Notes: generated by a model from the letters alone, not told the origin. A DNA stretch of 64,000 bases from Clostridium sp. BSD9I1 (GCF_900185645.1 NZ_FYAM01000006.1:124001-188000); one strand, 5' to 3'; shown: positions 53,431 to 62,630, counted from the stretch's first letter. Translations and numbers: made by a program.

Positions 53431-54678
53431 ATGAAGGTTTTACTAATAGGTTCTGGGGGCAGGGAGCATGCCATAGCTTGGAAGCTTGCTCAAAGCCCTT
53501 TGGTACATAAGATATACTGTGCTCCAGGCAATGGAGGAACTGCGTTAGAAAATAAATGTGAAAATATAAATATAACTAAAAATGAAGAACTTTTAAAATT
53601 TTCTAAAGAAAATAATGTTAATATTACTATTGTAGGACCAGAAGCACCGCTAGTTGATGGAATAGTAGATATGTTTAAAGAAGCATCACTTAAAATTTTT
53701 GGCCCTTCAAAACATGCTGCAGCTCTTGAGGGAAGCAAAGCCTTTGCAAAGAATTTTATGAAAAAATATGAAATCAAAACAGCAGCCTATGAAGTTTTTG
53801 AAAATGCTTCTGATTCCATTGAGTACTTAAAAAGTTGTTCCTATCCAATAGTTATAAAAGCAGATGGACTTGCAGCAGGAAAAGGAGTTGCCATTTGCCA
53901 AAGCTTTGAAGAAGCAAAGGCGTGTATTGAAAGCTTTATGATCGAAGATGTATTTGACGGAGCAGGAAGCAAAGTTGTTATAGAAGAGTTTTTAGAAGGT
54001 GTTGAAGCTTCTATACTTGCAATAACAGATGGAGAAACTATGATTCCGTTTTTATCAGCAAAGGATCATAAGACTATTTATGAAGATAACAAAGGTCCTA
54101 ATACAGGTGGTATGGGGGTAATCAGTCCTAATCCTTATTGTACAAATGAAGTTTTAGAAAGCTTTATAGAGAATATAATGAATCCAACTTTAAAAGGGTT
54201 CTCAGAAGAAAATATGGATTACGTTGGAATTGTATTCTTTGGTATTATGATAACTAAAAAAGGAGTATATCTTTTAGAATACAATGTGAGAATGGGAGAT
54301 CCAGAAACAGAAGCTGTACTTCCGCTAATGGAAAGTGATTTTATGGAATTGATTATGTGTGCTTTAAATAAAAGCCTTAACAATTATAAAATAACATGGA
54401 AAGATAAACATTCTTGCTGTTTAGTTGCAGCTTCAGGAGGATATCCAGCTAAATATGAAACAGGTCTTGAAATAAATGGAGTTAACGATACAGAAGGTAA
54501 GGTGTTTATAGCTGGAGCAAAATTTGAAGAAAATGCTCTTTTAACCTCTGGGGGCAGGGTATTATGTGTCACTGCTTTGGGGGATACCTTAGAAGAAGCT
54601 AGAAGTAATACCTATAATGAAATTAAAAAGGTTAATTTTGAAGGAATGTATTATAGAAAAGATATAGGAAAAGTTTAG
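53431..54678 (+). CDS. purD: Phosphoribosylamine-glycine ligase (GAR synthetase)
   Basis: A 415-residue ATP-grasp ligase. It begins MKVLLIGSGGREHAIAWKLA; later blocks are GPEAPLVDGIVD, VIKADGLAAGKGVAI, EEFLEGVEASILAITDG, GPNTGGMGVISP and EYNVRMGDPETEAVLPLM. It joins glycine to phosphoribosylamine, the product of PurF. It is the last gene; a strong terminator follows. The order L-E-C-F-M-N-H-D gives every step from PRPP to IMP except PurB. Confidence 0.97.
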   Translation: MKVLLIGSGGREHAIAWKLAQSPLVHKIYCAPGNGGTALENKCENINITKNEELLKFSKENNVNITIVGPEAPLVDGIVDMFKEASLKIFGPSKHAAALEGSKAFAKNFMKKYEIKTAAYEVFENASDSIEYLKSCSYPIVIKADGLAAGKGVAICQSFEEAKACIESFMIEDVFDGAGSKVVIEEFLEGVEASILAITDGETMIPFLSAKDHKTIYEDNKGPNTGGMGVISPNPYCTNEVLESFIENIMNPTLKGFSEENMDYVGIVFFGIMITKKGVYLLEYNVRMGDPETEAVLPLMESDFMELIMCALNKSLNNYKITWKDKHSCCLVAASGGYPAKYETGLEINGVNDTEGKVFIAGAKFEENALLTSGGRVLCVTALGDTLEEARSNTYNEIKKVNFEGMYYRKDIGKV

Positions 54679-54726
54679 GGTGCCACCCACATGGCAAGTG
54701 GCAAGTTTAAATAAATAATATATTTT

Positions 54727-54768
54727 ATAAAACCCAACTAAATAATATCTAGTTGGGTTTTATTTTGC
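54727..54768 (+). terminator. Terminator of the purine operon
   Basis: Stem ATAAAACCCAACT/AGTTGGGTTTTAT (54727-54739 with 54751-54763) plus an extra A-T pair, followed by TTTGCTTATTTT. Confidence 0.88.
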
Positions 54769-54844
54769 TTATTTTAAAATAAATGGAATTAATATTAAAC
54801 TTTTTCCATAAATAATCGTAATAATAAACAGGAGGGAGATAGGT

Positions 54845-55366
54845 ATGAAAAAAATAACAGCTATATGTAGTGCATTATTATTAAGCTTATCTATGATAGG
54901 ATGCACAGCCAAGCAGCAAGTTGGATTGAGTTCAGGCGTATCCAAAGACACATCAGACATATCTCAAAAGACAAAAGAAACTGAAAAAGAAGAAAAAAAT
55001 ACTGTTGACAAGTATACAAAACTAATTGGTTTAACTAGGGATGAAATTCTTAAGAAACTGGGTGAAAATCCAAATCTTGTTGATGAAGGTGGATTAGAAT
55101 TTCAAAGTGCAGGCATCAGAGTTTGGTTTGGAGAAGATGGAAAAACTGTGAATCAAGTTTTTATGAATAGCAAGGATATTGATTTTAACGGAGCAAGGGT
55201 TGGTGAAAATGTAGAGAAGTTTAAAAGTATCTTTGGAAAACCAGTATTAGAGGATAAGGAATCGGCATACATTAACTTTGACTATAAAGGATTAGTTTTA
55301 CATGTGCCATATGATTCTAAAACACAAAAAGTTATTGCTGTATATTTGGTAAAAGAATGGGAATAA
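54845..55366 (+). CDS. Small lipoprotein with SmpA/OmlA-like domain
   Basis: A 173-residue exported protein. The signal peptide ends in the lipobox MIGC, Cys at residue 20. After a charged linker, two segments look alike: IGLTRDEILKKLGENPNLV and ARVGENVEKFKSIFGKPVL, each reminiscent of the helix-turn in SmpA/OmlA or BLIP-like folds where G(M/L)xxxEVxxxxGxP is typical. The C-terminal domain of the broken gene at 34645 has a similar stretch. The function is unknown. GGAGGGAGAT precedes the ATG. It stands between the purine terminator and the Mn2+ riboswitch, with no partner gene. Confidence 0.75.
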   Translation: MKKITAICSALLLSLSMIGCTAKQQVGLSSGVSKDTSDISQKTKETEKEEKNTVDKYTKLIGLTRDEILKKLGENPNLVDEGGLEFQSAGIRVWFGEDGKTVNQVFMNSKDIDFNGARVGENVEKFKSIFGKPVLEDKESAYINFDYKGLVLHVPYDSKTQKVIAVYLVKEWE

Positions 55367-55494
55367 TGGTGATACCAATGTAAAAAAGATAAGTTTAAAC
55401 AGGTAAAAAAGCATATAAGTTCTTATCAAATGAGAATTTAACCATTATTTTGCAGAAGGGACTTTTTCTGAATTAATATATAGATAGTGTACTG

Positions 55495-55523
55495 TTGACA
55501 AGCCTTTATGTGGATGATAATAT
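55495..55523 (+). promoter_or_regulatory. Promoter of the Mn2+ riboswitch transcript
   Basis: Perfect TTGACA (55495-55500), 17-base spacer, TAATAT (55518-55523). Start near 55530, about 30 bases before the aptamer. Confidence 0.8.
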
Positions 55524-55560
55524 ATTTCTACAAAGCTAATATAATAAAAATTATATTAAT

Positions 55561-55651
55561 AGAGGGAGTAACTGCCTGTAAGTTACAGGTTTCAAAGTCG
55601 TCATTTCGGAGAAATCCCGGCTTTGATGGGCATTTAGTTTAGTGAGACTCT
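55561..55651 (+). promoter_or_regulatory. yybP-ykoY manganese riboswitch aptamer
   Basis: The conserved parts are all visible: AGAGGGAGTAACTG at the 5' side, the CAAAGTCGTCATTTCGG loop, the CCCGGCTTTG return strand and AGTGAGACTCT closing P1. The L1 (CGTCA) and L3 (CCGG) loops that dock around the Mn2+ ion are present. The family is known to bind Mn2+ and raise expression of exporters. The 3' P1 strand (ACTCT) also starts the first terminator stem, so ligand binding should prevent termination. Confidence 0.92.
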
Positions 55652-55688
55652 ATAGCTAGAAATGCTTTAGTTAAAGAGTCTTTTATTT
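55646..55688 (+). terminator. Riboswitch-controlled terminator 1
   Basis: GACTCT (55646-55651) pairs with AGAGTC (55675-55680), and TAGCTAG-type inner sequence extends the stem with a mismatch and G-T pairs; TTTTATTT follows. It uses the same bases as aptamer P1, so it is the regulated one. Confidence 0.82.
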
Positions 55689-55706
55689 ATTTCATCGTTT
55701 TGATTT

Positions 55707-55755
55707 AAAAAGACTCCATAGCTGGAAGTGTTCTGGCTATGGAGTCTTTTTATTT
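55707..55755 (+). terminator. Second, near-duplicate terminator downstream of the Mn2+ riboswitch
   Basis: Perfect 16-bp stem AAAAAGACTCCATAGC and its complement (55707-55722 with 55736-55751) followed by TTTTTATTTT. Its left arm and loop (GACTCCATAGCTGGAAGTG) closely resemble those of terminator 1 (GACTCTATAGCTAGAAATG), so the unit seems duplicated. It does not overlap the aptamer and would act regardless of Mn2+ unless an upstream strand competes. Confidence 0.88.
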
Positions 55756-55887
55756 TACTGCGAGAGGAGAGAAAGAAGTTGTGATAATTACATCATAGGA
55801 AAATAGTTTTATAAAACTTTAATAATTTAGGAAAGATAATAGTTAATACATAATAATTTAAATTAACTTTACGAAGGAGTGCTATAG

Positions 55888-58497
55888 ATGAGTGAGTTTT
55901 ATAGAAAATCCTCTCAAGAGGCAATGAAAATACTTGAGGCTAATAATGAAGGATTAAATGATACACATATTACAAGGCAAAGGGAAAAGTATGGTTATAA
56001 TGAATTGGAGGAAGCAAAAGGTATAAGTGCTATACAAGTTTTCTTCAATCAGTTTAAGGATTTTCTTGTTTTAATACTATTAGGAGCGGCAATAATATCT
56101 GCTTTTCTTGGAAAGCTGGAAAGTACCATTGTAATAATGATAGTAGTTATAATTAATGCAATACTTGGTACTGTACAGCATATTAAGGCTGAACAATCAC
56201 TAAAGAGTCTTAAAGCCCTTTCGTCTCCAACAGCTAAGGTTTTAAGGAATGGACAGAAGACTGAGATTTCTTCTAGAGAACTTGTTGTGGGCGATATCTT
56301 TTACTTAGATGCAGGTGATTATGTAAGTGCAGATGGTAGAATACTTGAAACCTATAACCTTCAAGTTAATGAAAGCTCACTGACAGGTGAATCAGAAAGC
56401 GTAGTAAAGATAACAGAAGCCATAGATAAAGATAATATAGCTATTGGTGATAGAAAAAATATGGTCTTCTCAGGAGGTTTTGTTACTTATGGTAGAGCAG
56501 TTGTTTTAGTAACTAATATTGGTATGAAAACTGAGATAGGTAAGATAGCAAATTTACTTGAAGGTGCAAAAGAAAAGAAAACGCCACTGCAAGAGGGCTT
56601 AGATAGTTTTGGAAGAAAGCTTGCAATTGTTATACTTGTAATATCAGCCTTTATATTTGGGTTAGATATATATAGAGGTCGAGAAATTATTGATTCCTTT
56701 ATGTTTGCGGTATCCCTTGCAGTGGCAGCTATTCCAGAAGCTTTAAGCTCCATAGTAACTATAGTACTTGCACTGGGAACTCAAAAGATAGCAAAAGCTA
56801 ATGCTATAATAAGGAAACTTCATGCAGTGGAGAGCCTTGGAAGTATTTGTGTTATTTGTTCTGATAAAACAGGAACTTTAACACAAAATAAGATGACAGT
56901 ACAGAAAGTTTTTGTAGACGATAAAATAGTAGAGTATGATGAGCTTGATTATGATAAGACCCTAGAAAAAAGCTTGGTATTAATGGCTTTACTATGTAAT
57001 GATGCAGTTACAATTGAGAAAAAGGAAATTGGCGATCCAACAGAAGTGGCACTTGTTAATTTAGGTGACATATATGACTTGGATGAACTAGTTATAAGAA
57101 AGGAGTATCCAAGATTAGGTGAAGTGCCTTTTGACTCTGATAGAAAACTTATGAGCACAATTAACACAGTTGGAAATAAAAACCGAATGATAACAAAGGG
57201 TGCATTGGATGTACTTTTATCAAGAACTTTAAAAATTGAAACTTCAGAGGGTATAAAGGAATTTACTGAGGAACATAAAAGGCAAATCGAAGAAATAAAC
57301 AGAGAGTTTTCTATGAATGGTCTTAGAGTTCTTGCGTTTGCATACAAGGATATTGACGAAGTGAAGGAACTTAGTATTGAAGATGAAAATGGATTAACCT
57401 TTGTGGGACTTATAGCTATGATGGATCCACCTAGAGTTGAATCAAAGCAAGCAGTAGAAGATTGTATAGATGCAGGAATTAAGCCAGTAATGATAACAGG
57501 AGACCATAAGGTAACTGCCTCAGCCATAGCAAAGCAAATAGGAATATTAAAGGATGAATCAGAAGCTTTGGAAGGTTTTGAATTGGAAAACATGACAGAT
57601 GATGAACTTAAACAAAGGGTTGAAAATATTTCTGTTTATGCAAGAGTATCACCAGAGCATAAAATTAGAATAGTTAGAGCATGGCAGGAAAAAGGAAATG
57701 TTGTGGCAATGACTGGTGATGGAGTAAATGACGCACCTGCTTTAAAACAAGCGGATATAGGTATTGCCATGGGTATTACAGGAACAGAAGTTGCTAAAGA
57801 TGCTGCAGCTATGGTGCTAACAGATGATAATTTCTCTACTATAGTTAAATCAATTTCAAATGGAAGAAGCATATATGCAAACATTAAAAATTCAATAAAG
57901 TTTCTTCTTTCAGGAAACACGGCAGGAATACTATCAGTACTTTATGCTTCCATAAGTGCACTGCCAAATCCTTTTGCACCTGTGCATTTACTATTTATCA
58001 ATTTGGTAACAGACAGTCTTCCAGCAATTGCAATAGGACTTGAACCTCATAATGAAAACATGATGAGAGAAAGGCCAAGGGATATAAATATACCAATACT
58101 AAATAAATCCTTTGCTATAGAAGTTATTATTGAAGGTTTTTTAATAGCCCTAGGAACAATGATAGCATTTCACACTGGTTTATCTGCTGGTAATACAGGA
58201 ACTGCAAGTACCATGGCCTTTGCTACCCTATGTCTATCTAGGCTTTTACATGGGTTTAATTCAAGGTCTAAAGAATCTATATTCAAGATAGGTGTTTTCA
58301 CTAACAAATTTATATGGATTGCTATTATACTCGGTTACTTAATGTTGATGGCTGTATTAACCTTTGACCCACTCATGGGTATAATGGAGATTACACCATT
58401 AACTGGGGAACAGTATGGAATTGTATATGCTTTATCCTTCACGCCACTTGTTTTAGTGCAAATTTATAAACTTCTCTTTGTTAAAAATAATAAATAA
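55888..58497 (+). CDS. P-type cation ATPase, probable Mn2+ (or Ca2+) exporter
   Basis: An 869-residue type II P-type ATPase with the SERCA-like plan: cytoplasmic N-terminal domain, helices M1-M2 (FLVLILLGAAIISAFLG), the TGES-containing actuator (SSLTGESESV), M4 with AAIPEALSSIV, phosphorylation site D326 in SDKTGTLTQNK, nucleotide domain with KGALDVLL, hinge TGDGVNDAPALKQADIGIAMG and M6 NLVTDSLPAIAIGLEP. Such proteins are usually called calcium pumps. The Mn2+ riboswitch upstream argues for manganese export, as for YoaB-type ATPases of lactic bacteria; this is inferred from regulation. ACGAAGGAGTGC is the ribosome site. Confidence 0.92.
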   Translation: MSEFYRKSSQEAMKILEANNEGLNDTHITRQREKYGYNELEEAKGISAIQVFFNQFKDFLVLILLGAAIISAFLGKLESTIVIMIVVIINAILGTVQHIKAEQSLKSLKALSSPTAKVLRNGQKTEISSRELVVGDIFYLDAGDYVSADGRILETYNLQVNESSLTGESESVVKITEAIDKDNIAIGDRKNMVFSGGFVTYGRAVVLVTNIGMKTEIGKIANLLEGAKEKKTPLQEGLDSFGRKLAIVILVISAFIFGLDIYRGREIIDSFMFAVSLAVAAIPEALSSIVTIVLALGTQKIAKANAIIRKLHAVESLGSICVICSDKTGTLTQNKMTVQKVFVDDKIVEYDELDYDKTLEKSLVLMALLCNDAVTIEKKEIGDPTEVALVNLGDIYDLDELVIRKEYPRLGEVPFDSDRKLMSTINTVGNKNRMITKGALDVLLSRTLKIETSEGIKEFTEEHKRQIEEINREFSMNGLRVLAFAYKDIDEVKELSIEDENGLTFVGLIAMMDPPRVESKQAVEDCIDAGIKPVMITGDHKVTASAIAKQIGILKDESEALEGFELENMTDDELKQRVENISVYARVSPEHKIRIVRAWQEKGNVVAMTGDGVNDAPALKQADIGIAMGITGTEVAKDAAAMVLTDDNFSTIVKSISNGRSIYANIKNSIKFLLSGNTAGILSVLYASISALPNPFAPVHLLFINLVTDSLPAIAIGLEPHNENMMRERPRDINIPILNKSFAIEVIIEGFLIALGTMIAFHTGLSAGNTGTASTMAFATLCLSRLLHGFNSRSKESIFKIGVFTNKFIWIAIILGYLMLMAVLTFDPLMGIMEITPLTGEQYGIVYALSFTPLVLVQIYKLLFVKNNK

Positions 58498-58533
58498 CTA
58501 CAATATTGAATTTGTAACGGAATGTTAAATAAT

Positions 58534-58567
58534 ATAGTGAGCTGAGAACTTATTCCCAGCTCATTAT
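58534..58567. terminator. Hairpin between convergent genes, possible weak terminator
   Basis: Eleven-pair stem ATAGTGAGCTG/CAGCTCATTAT (one G-T pair). No real T run follows on either strand, so termination is uncertain. Confidence 0.45.
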
Positions 58568-58638
58568 ACTGTTAATATAATGATATTTAAGCTATAGGCT
58601 TTATACTATCACTAAATACTTGTTCTAAGTATAATATT

Positions 58639-59457
58639 TTATAGAAATAAATCTGGCTCTTTTCTAGAAGAAAAGTCAATTTCTAATTCTTCTTTATGTC
58701 TTAGATAATCTTTATCATCATAATATTTTGCATTAGTAGGACACTTCTTAATACAAGCACCACATTTAATGCAAATTCCATTTAATTTAGATACATCGTT
58801 AGTATCAATAGAACCCATAGGGCATATGCTCGCACAAAGTTTACAATTAATACAATTGCTATTTGTTTTTGGAGTAACCTTCCTAATATCCACAGGTAGG
58901 CCTTCTTTATTTTTAGGCATATAATATTTTTTATAGGGCTTATTTCCATTTACATATATAGATTGAAATTTGTCTTCAGTTATCATTTTTGTATATATTT
59001 TATCAGCAAAGTCATTTGCTATGGACATATCTTTTTGATCCGGTCTATCCTTAGCAAGGATTTTAGAAAATGAATGCTCTCCTATGAATGCAGCGGCTCC
59101 AATAACCTTAAAATCATTCAACTCAAGGATATCTATTAACTCTATCAAAGCATCATCATAATTTCTATTTCCATAAACAACTACAGCAACTGCTAACGCA
59201 CCATTACCTTTAGCAGAACTTAAATATTTTAGCAATACATTAGGAACTCTTCCAGCATATACTGGAACCCCTACAATCACAACATCATCCTTTGTAAAAG
59301 CTACTGATTCTTCTCTAGCTGCTGGTAATGTAAAGTCAACAGTATTTACAGTCAATGTCTTATTAGTATTGTCTAAAAATTTACTTGCAATTCCGCATAC
59401 TATTTTCTTAGTTGTACCAGTAGCACTAAAATACATTGTATTAACTTTTTTATTCAT
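58639..59457 (-). CDS. Flavodoxin-like/4Fe-4S ferredoxin fusion (EFR1-type)
   Basis: A 272-residue protein. The N-terminal part has a flavodoxin fold with the FMN phosphate loop YFSATGTTKKI, VGVPVYAGRVPNVLLKYL and VVVYGNRNYDDAL. The C-terminal 80 residues carry two [4Fe-4S] motifs, CINCKLCASICPMGSI and CIKCGACIKKCPTNA. This matches the EFR1 family of ferrodoxin-flavodoxin electron carriers common in anaerobes, whose partner enzymes are unknown. It probably moves low-potential electrons between ferredoxin and a flavin site. It stands alone on the minus strand, with a GGGGGTAC ribosome site. Confidence 0.92.
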   Translation of the reverse strand: MNKKVNTMYFSATGTTKKIVCGIASKFLDNTNKTLTVNTVDFTLPAAREESVAFTKDDVVIVGVPVYAGRVPNVLLKYLSSAKGNGALAVAVVVYGNRNYDDALIELIDILELNDFKVIGAAAFIGEHSFSKILAKDRPDQKDMSIANDFADKIYTKMITEDKFQSIYVNGNKPYKKYYMPKNKEGLPVDIRKVTPKTNSNCINCKLCASICPMGSIDTNDVSKLNGICIKCGACIKKCPTNAKYYDDKDYLRHKEELEIDFSSRKEPDLFL

Positions 59458-59659
59458 AATGTACCCCCTTGTAATATCCTCATTAGGTTAATTATAGCAT
59501 ACAAGTTCTGTCTGCATGATAGGTAACATGTTTAAAGGTGGAAACATACAATCATCAAAGATATTCAAACTATTTATATTACCAATTTATTCTGATTGTT
59601 AGAGGTATATAAATAAAATACAATAAAATTGCAACAAAATATTAGCAAGGGGGAAAAAA

Positions 59660-60964
59660 ATGAGAAAAAGAATTTTAAGTGCTGCTTTAGCCTTAGCATT
59701 ATCTTTACCTATAGTGTTAATATCTAAAGTTAATGCTGCAACACTGAGTAAGAGGTTATCAGGTGAAAATAGGTATGAAACAGGATCTAAAATTACAATA
59801 GAAGGGTGGACAACATCAGAGTATGCAGTAATAGCTAGTGGGGAAGGTTTTGCGGATGCACTTTGTGCCGCACCTTTAGCTAAAAAATATAATGCACCAA
59901 TTTTACTTACTGGAAAAAGTACTTTAGATTCAAATGCTAAAAATCAACTGCAAAGACTTAGTGTGAAAAATGTATTTATAATAGGAGGATCTGGTGCTGT
60001 ATCAGATAATGTAGATTCTGAGATAAAAGACATGGGTATTCAAACTACTAGGATATATGGGAAAGATAGATTTGAAACATCTGTAGAAGTAGCTAAGATG
60101 TTAGGAGATATTAAGGAGATATTTATAACCAATGGACTTGGTTTTGCCGATGCTCTATCCATAGCACCAGTAGCAGCGCAGAAGGGTGTCCCAATATTAC
60201 TTACTAATAAAGCGTATTTACCGCACAAAGTTAAAGAGTTTTTACTTAATGAAAATTATGAAGAAACTCATATAATTGGAGGAAGTGGAACTGTAGATAA
60301 TAAGGTAGCTTCAGAATTAAAAATGGTTACAAGACTTGGAGGAAATAACAGATATGAAACTAATGCAGCAGTATTGACTCATTTTGCAAGTGATTTTACC
60401 TATGATAAGGTTTATGTTGCTTCAGGTCAAAATTATCCAGATGCCTTATCTGGAAGCGTATTAGCATCACTAAGTAAGTCTCCTTTAATTCTAACAGGAA
60501 ACTCTATTGATGCTTCAGTAATGTCTGCAATAAAATCTAGACATGATAAATACAATAACGTCATAATTCTAGGCGGTACAGGGGTAGTTTCTGAAAGGAT
60601 AGCAAATGGTGTTGTTAATGGATACCTTACTGTTTCTAATCCGACTGCTGTAAAAAAAGAGTTTGAGAAGATGGGATTTATATTTAGTTCTAATACCACA
60701 GCCATGTACAATAAAGATGGTATTTCTATAGGGTTAGTGGATAGAGGAGGGTTTTGGCAGCTTGCTGTAAAGAGTTGGGGAGATAAAGAAGAAAGTTTAT
60801 TTTTTAGAGCAATGAGTATAGTTTTAGGACGCGATGAAGCATGGAGTAATTTAATATATATTGACTATGCACTAGAAATGCCAAACTCTGTTCATACAAG
60901 TCCATTTGTTAAAGCTTTTGTTAGCAATGGTGATACGTTGATTGTATATGTGTATAACCAATAA
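59660..60964 (+). CDS. Secreted protein with three CWBR2 repeats and a unique C-terminal domain
   Basis: A 434-residue exported protein: signal peptide MRKRILSAALALALSLPIVLISKVNA (about 26 residues), three cell-wall-binding repeats 2 (about 30-310) with GENRYET, ASGEGFADALCAAPLA, FIIGGSGAVSDNV, FITNGLGFADALSIAPVAA and ASGQNYPDALSG, then a 115-residue tail beginning NPTAVKKEFEKMGFIFSSN. Three repeats are the number found sufficient for wall binding in Clostridioides difficile. The tail should be the functional part but matches nothing I know. The gene is monocistronic; GGGGG precedes the ATG. Confidence 0.88.
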   Translation: MRKRILSAALALALSLPIVLISKVNAATLSKRLSGENRYETGSKITIEGWTTSEYAVIASGEGFADALCAAPLAKKYNAPILLTGKSTLDSNAKNQLQRLSVKNVFIIGGSGAVSDNVDSEIKDMGIQTTRIYGKDRFETSVEVAKMLGDIKEIFITNGLGFADALSIAPVAAQKGVPILLTNKAYLPHKVKEFLLNENYEETHIIGGSGTVDNKVASELKMVTRLGGNNRYETNAAVLTHFASDFTYDKVYVASGQNYPDALSGSVLASLSKSPLILTGNSIDASVMSAIKSRHDKYNNVIILGGTGVVSERIANGVVNGYLTVSNPTAVKKEFEKMGFIFSSNTTAMYNKDGISIGLVDRGGFWQLAVKSWGDKEESLFFRAMSIVLGRDEAWSNLIYIDYALEMPNSVHTSPFVKAFVSNGDTLIVYVYNQ

Positions 60965-61312
60965 TGATACTTAGCACATTAAAGTTTTCAAGAGAGGCTT
61001 ATGTAAATTTACTTATGAACTCTAGTGAAGCATAATAAAAGGGGATGCCTCAAAATGCATATTTATGTATTTTAGGGCATCCCCTTCAAATTTAGTATTT
61101 TTTAAAAGTCTTAATTTTATTACCTTTTTCCATAGGTTAATTTGCTATATATTTGGTAAAGAAAAAAATATTTTCATCGATTATATAAAATAAGGCAAAT
61201 TTAATTATAGATATAATAACATTAAAAAAATGCCAATATTTTTAAAGTACCCTCTTAAATAAAAAGGAAAATACGTATAAATGAGTATAATATGGATACG
61301 GAGGTATAATTT
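60965..61312. other. Intergenic region holding a long hairpin
   Basis: No gene is seen in these 348 bases. The notable feature is the hairpin at 61039-61086; the rest is AT-rich upstream sequence of the DUF5667 gene. Confidence 0.5.
61039..61086 (+). terminator. Long hairpin, probable terminator of the CWBR2 gene
   Basis: AAGGGGATGCC pairs exactly with GGCATCCCCTT (61039-61049 with 61076-61086), and the inner part (CAAAATGCATA with TATGTATTTTA) continues pairing with one mismatch, giving about 24 pairs. There is no T run right after it (CAAATTT), so it may be a bidirectional or RNA-stabilising structure. Confidence 0.6.
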
Positions 61313-62617
61313 ATGAAAAAACAAATTATTGCAATGACATTGGCGGCGTATTTAACAGGGATATCTGGTACTGTATATGCAAGCGGAGATGGGGTTATGG
61401 GTATAAACCAGGTAACAACTGAAACGGCAAGTGAAACTATGAATGAAGGAATAGTTAAAACAACAACAGAAGTAACATCTGAAACGCCTACAACAGCAGA
61501 GGGAAATGAAGAGAAAACCCAAGAGGAAGTAAAAGTAGATAAAGAGGAAGTTAAGGAGTCAGCAGGTGTTTTGCCGAATTCACTTTTTTATAGCATTGAA
61601 CGAGGAATAGAACAACTTCAAATTGCAATTACACAAAGCGAAGAGAAGTTAGCTGAACTTAAGGCGAAATTTGCTGAGGAAAGAGTTGCAGAAGCAGCTA
61701 TTATGACAAGCGAAGGAGAAGAAGAGCTTGCTAGTAAGGTAACAGATGAATATATTAATATGCTAGCTTCAGCTACAGAACATATAAATAAGGCAATTAA
61801 AGCCAAGGATGAAGCGGTGGAAAACCTTGCAGTTCTTAATGAATATTATCAAAAGAGTCAAGAAATATTAAAGACTATGCTTGAAAAGCTTCCTGAGGAT
61901 ACTAGATTAGCTATTGAAAATGAGTTAAATGAACAGGATAAGACACTAACTGCTGTTAATAGTTTCTATGCAGCAAAAAAAGCATTTTTTGCTGCTAAGG
62001 AAGAGTTTAAGAAGGCAAAGGCAGAACTTGAAGTTGCAAAGCAGAGCGGTGATGCAGAAGCAATCAAAATGGCTGAAGAAAAGGTAAAGGCAGCAGAAAA
62101 TTTAAAAGATGAACTTGAAGGATTAAAAGATGCTGCTGAGGCATCGAAGGAAGAAGTAAAAGAGATTGTTAAACAAACTGAAAAGGCAATTAGCTCAGGA
62201 ATTAAACAAACAGAAAAAGCAAATGAAAAGATTACAAAGGTAGAAGAAAAAGCCCTAGATTCTGAGAAAAGAGTACAGGAGAAAGCAGACAAAGCAGAAC
62301 AGAAAGCTATAGAAAAAGCTAAAAAGCAAGAAACAAAGGTACAGGTACCAGAGAATAAGACTGAAGAGGAAACTGAAGAAAAAGCTAAGAAGGCAGAAGA
62401 AAAACTAAATGAATCACAAAAGAAAGCGGCTGAAAAAGCTAAAGAAGAAGCTAAAAAGGCAGAAGAAAAGCTAAAAGAAGCAGAAGAGAGAGCTAAGGAA
62501 GTTGCTAAAAAAGCAGAACAGAAATTAAAAGAATCACAAGAGAAAGAAACTAAAAAAGCAGTAGAAAAAGTAAATGAAACAAAGAATGCTGAAAAAATAA
62601 ATAATAAGAATAAATAA
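61313..62617 (+). CDS. Secreted DUF5667 protein with long Ala/Glu/Lys coiled coil
   Basis: A 434-residue exported protein. Signal peptide MKKQIIAMTLAAYLTGISGTVYA. A Thr/Glu-rich linker is followed by VLPNSLFYSIERGIEQLQIAIT and KFAEERVAEAAIM (about 85-135), which fit DUF5667, a domain often found in extracellular proteins of Firmicutes. From about residue 220 to the end the sequence is almost only Ala, Glu, Lys and Gln with heptad-like KKAEEKLKEAEERAKEVAKK patterns, so a long coiled coil is likely. No anchor motif is seen. It could be a soluble wall-associated spacer or scaffold. Low complexity makes length variation between strains likely. GGAGG precedes the ATG. Confidence 0.82.
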   Translation: MKKQIIAMTLAAYLTGISGTVYASGDGVMGINQVTTETASETMNEGIVKTTTEVTSETPTTAEGNEEKTQEEVKVDKEEVKESAGVLPNSLFYSIERGIEQLQIAITQSEEKLAELKAKFAEERVAEAAIMTSEGEEELASKVTDEYINMLASATEHINKAIKAKDEAVENLAVLNEYYQKSQEILKTMLEKLPEDTRLAIENELNEQDKTLTAVNSFYAAKKAFFAAKEEFKKAKAELEVAKQSGDAEAIKMAEEKVKAAENLKDELEGLKDAAEASKEEVKEIVKQTEKAISSGIKQTEKANEKITKVEEKALDSEKRVQEKADKAEQKAIEKAKKQETKVQVPENKTEEETEEKAKKAEEKLNESQKKAAEKAKEEAKKAEEKLKEAEERAKEVAKKAEQKLKESQEKETKKAVEKVNETKNAEKINNKNK

Positions 62618-62630
62618 TAAAAATAGGATG

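Noticed and set aside
55440-55500. A gene in the 520 bases between the small lipoprotein and the ATPase
   Set aside because: The region is accounted for by promoter, riboswitch and two terminators; open frames are very short and lack ribosome sites.
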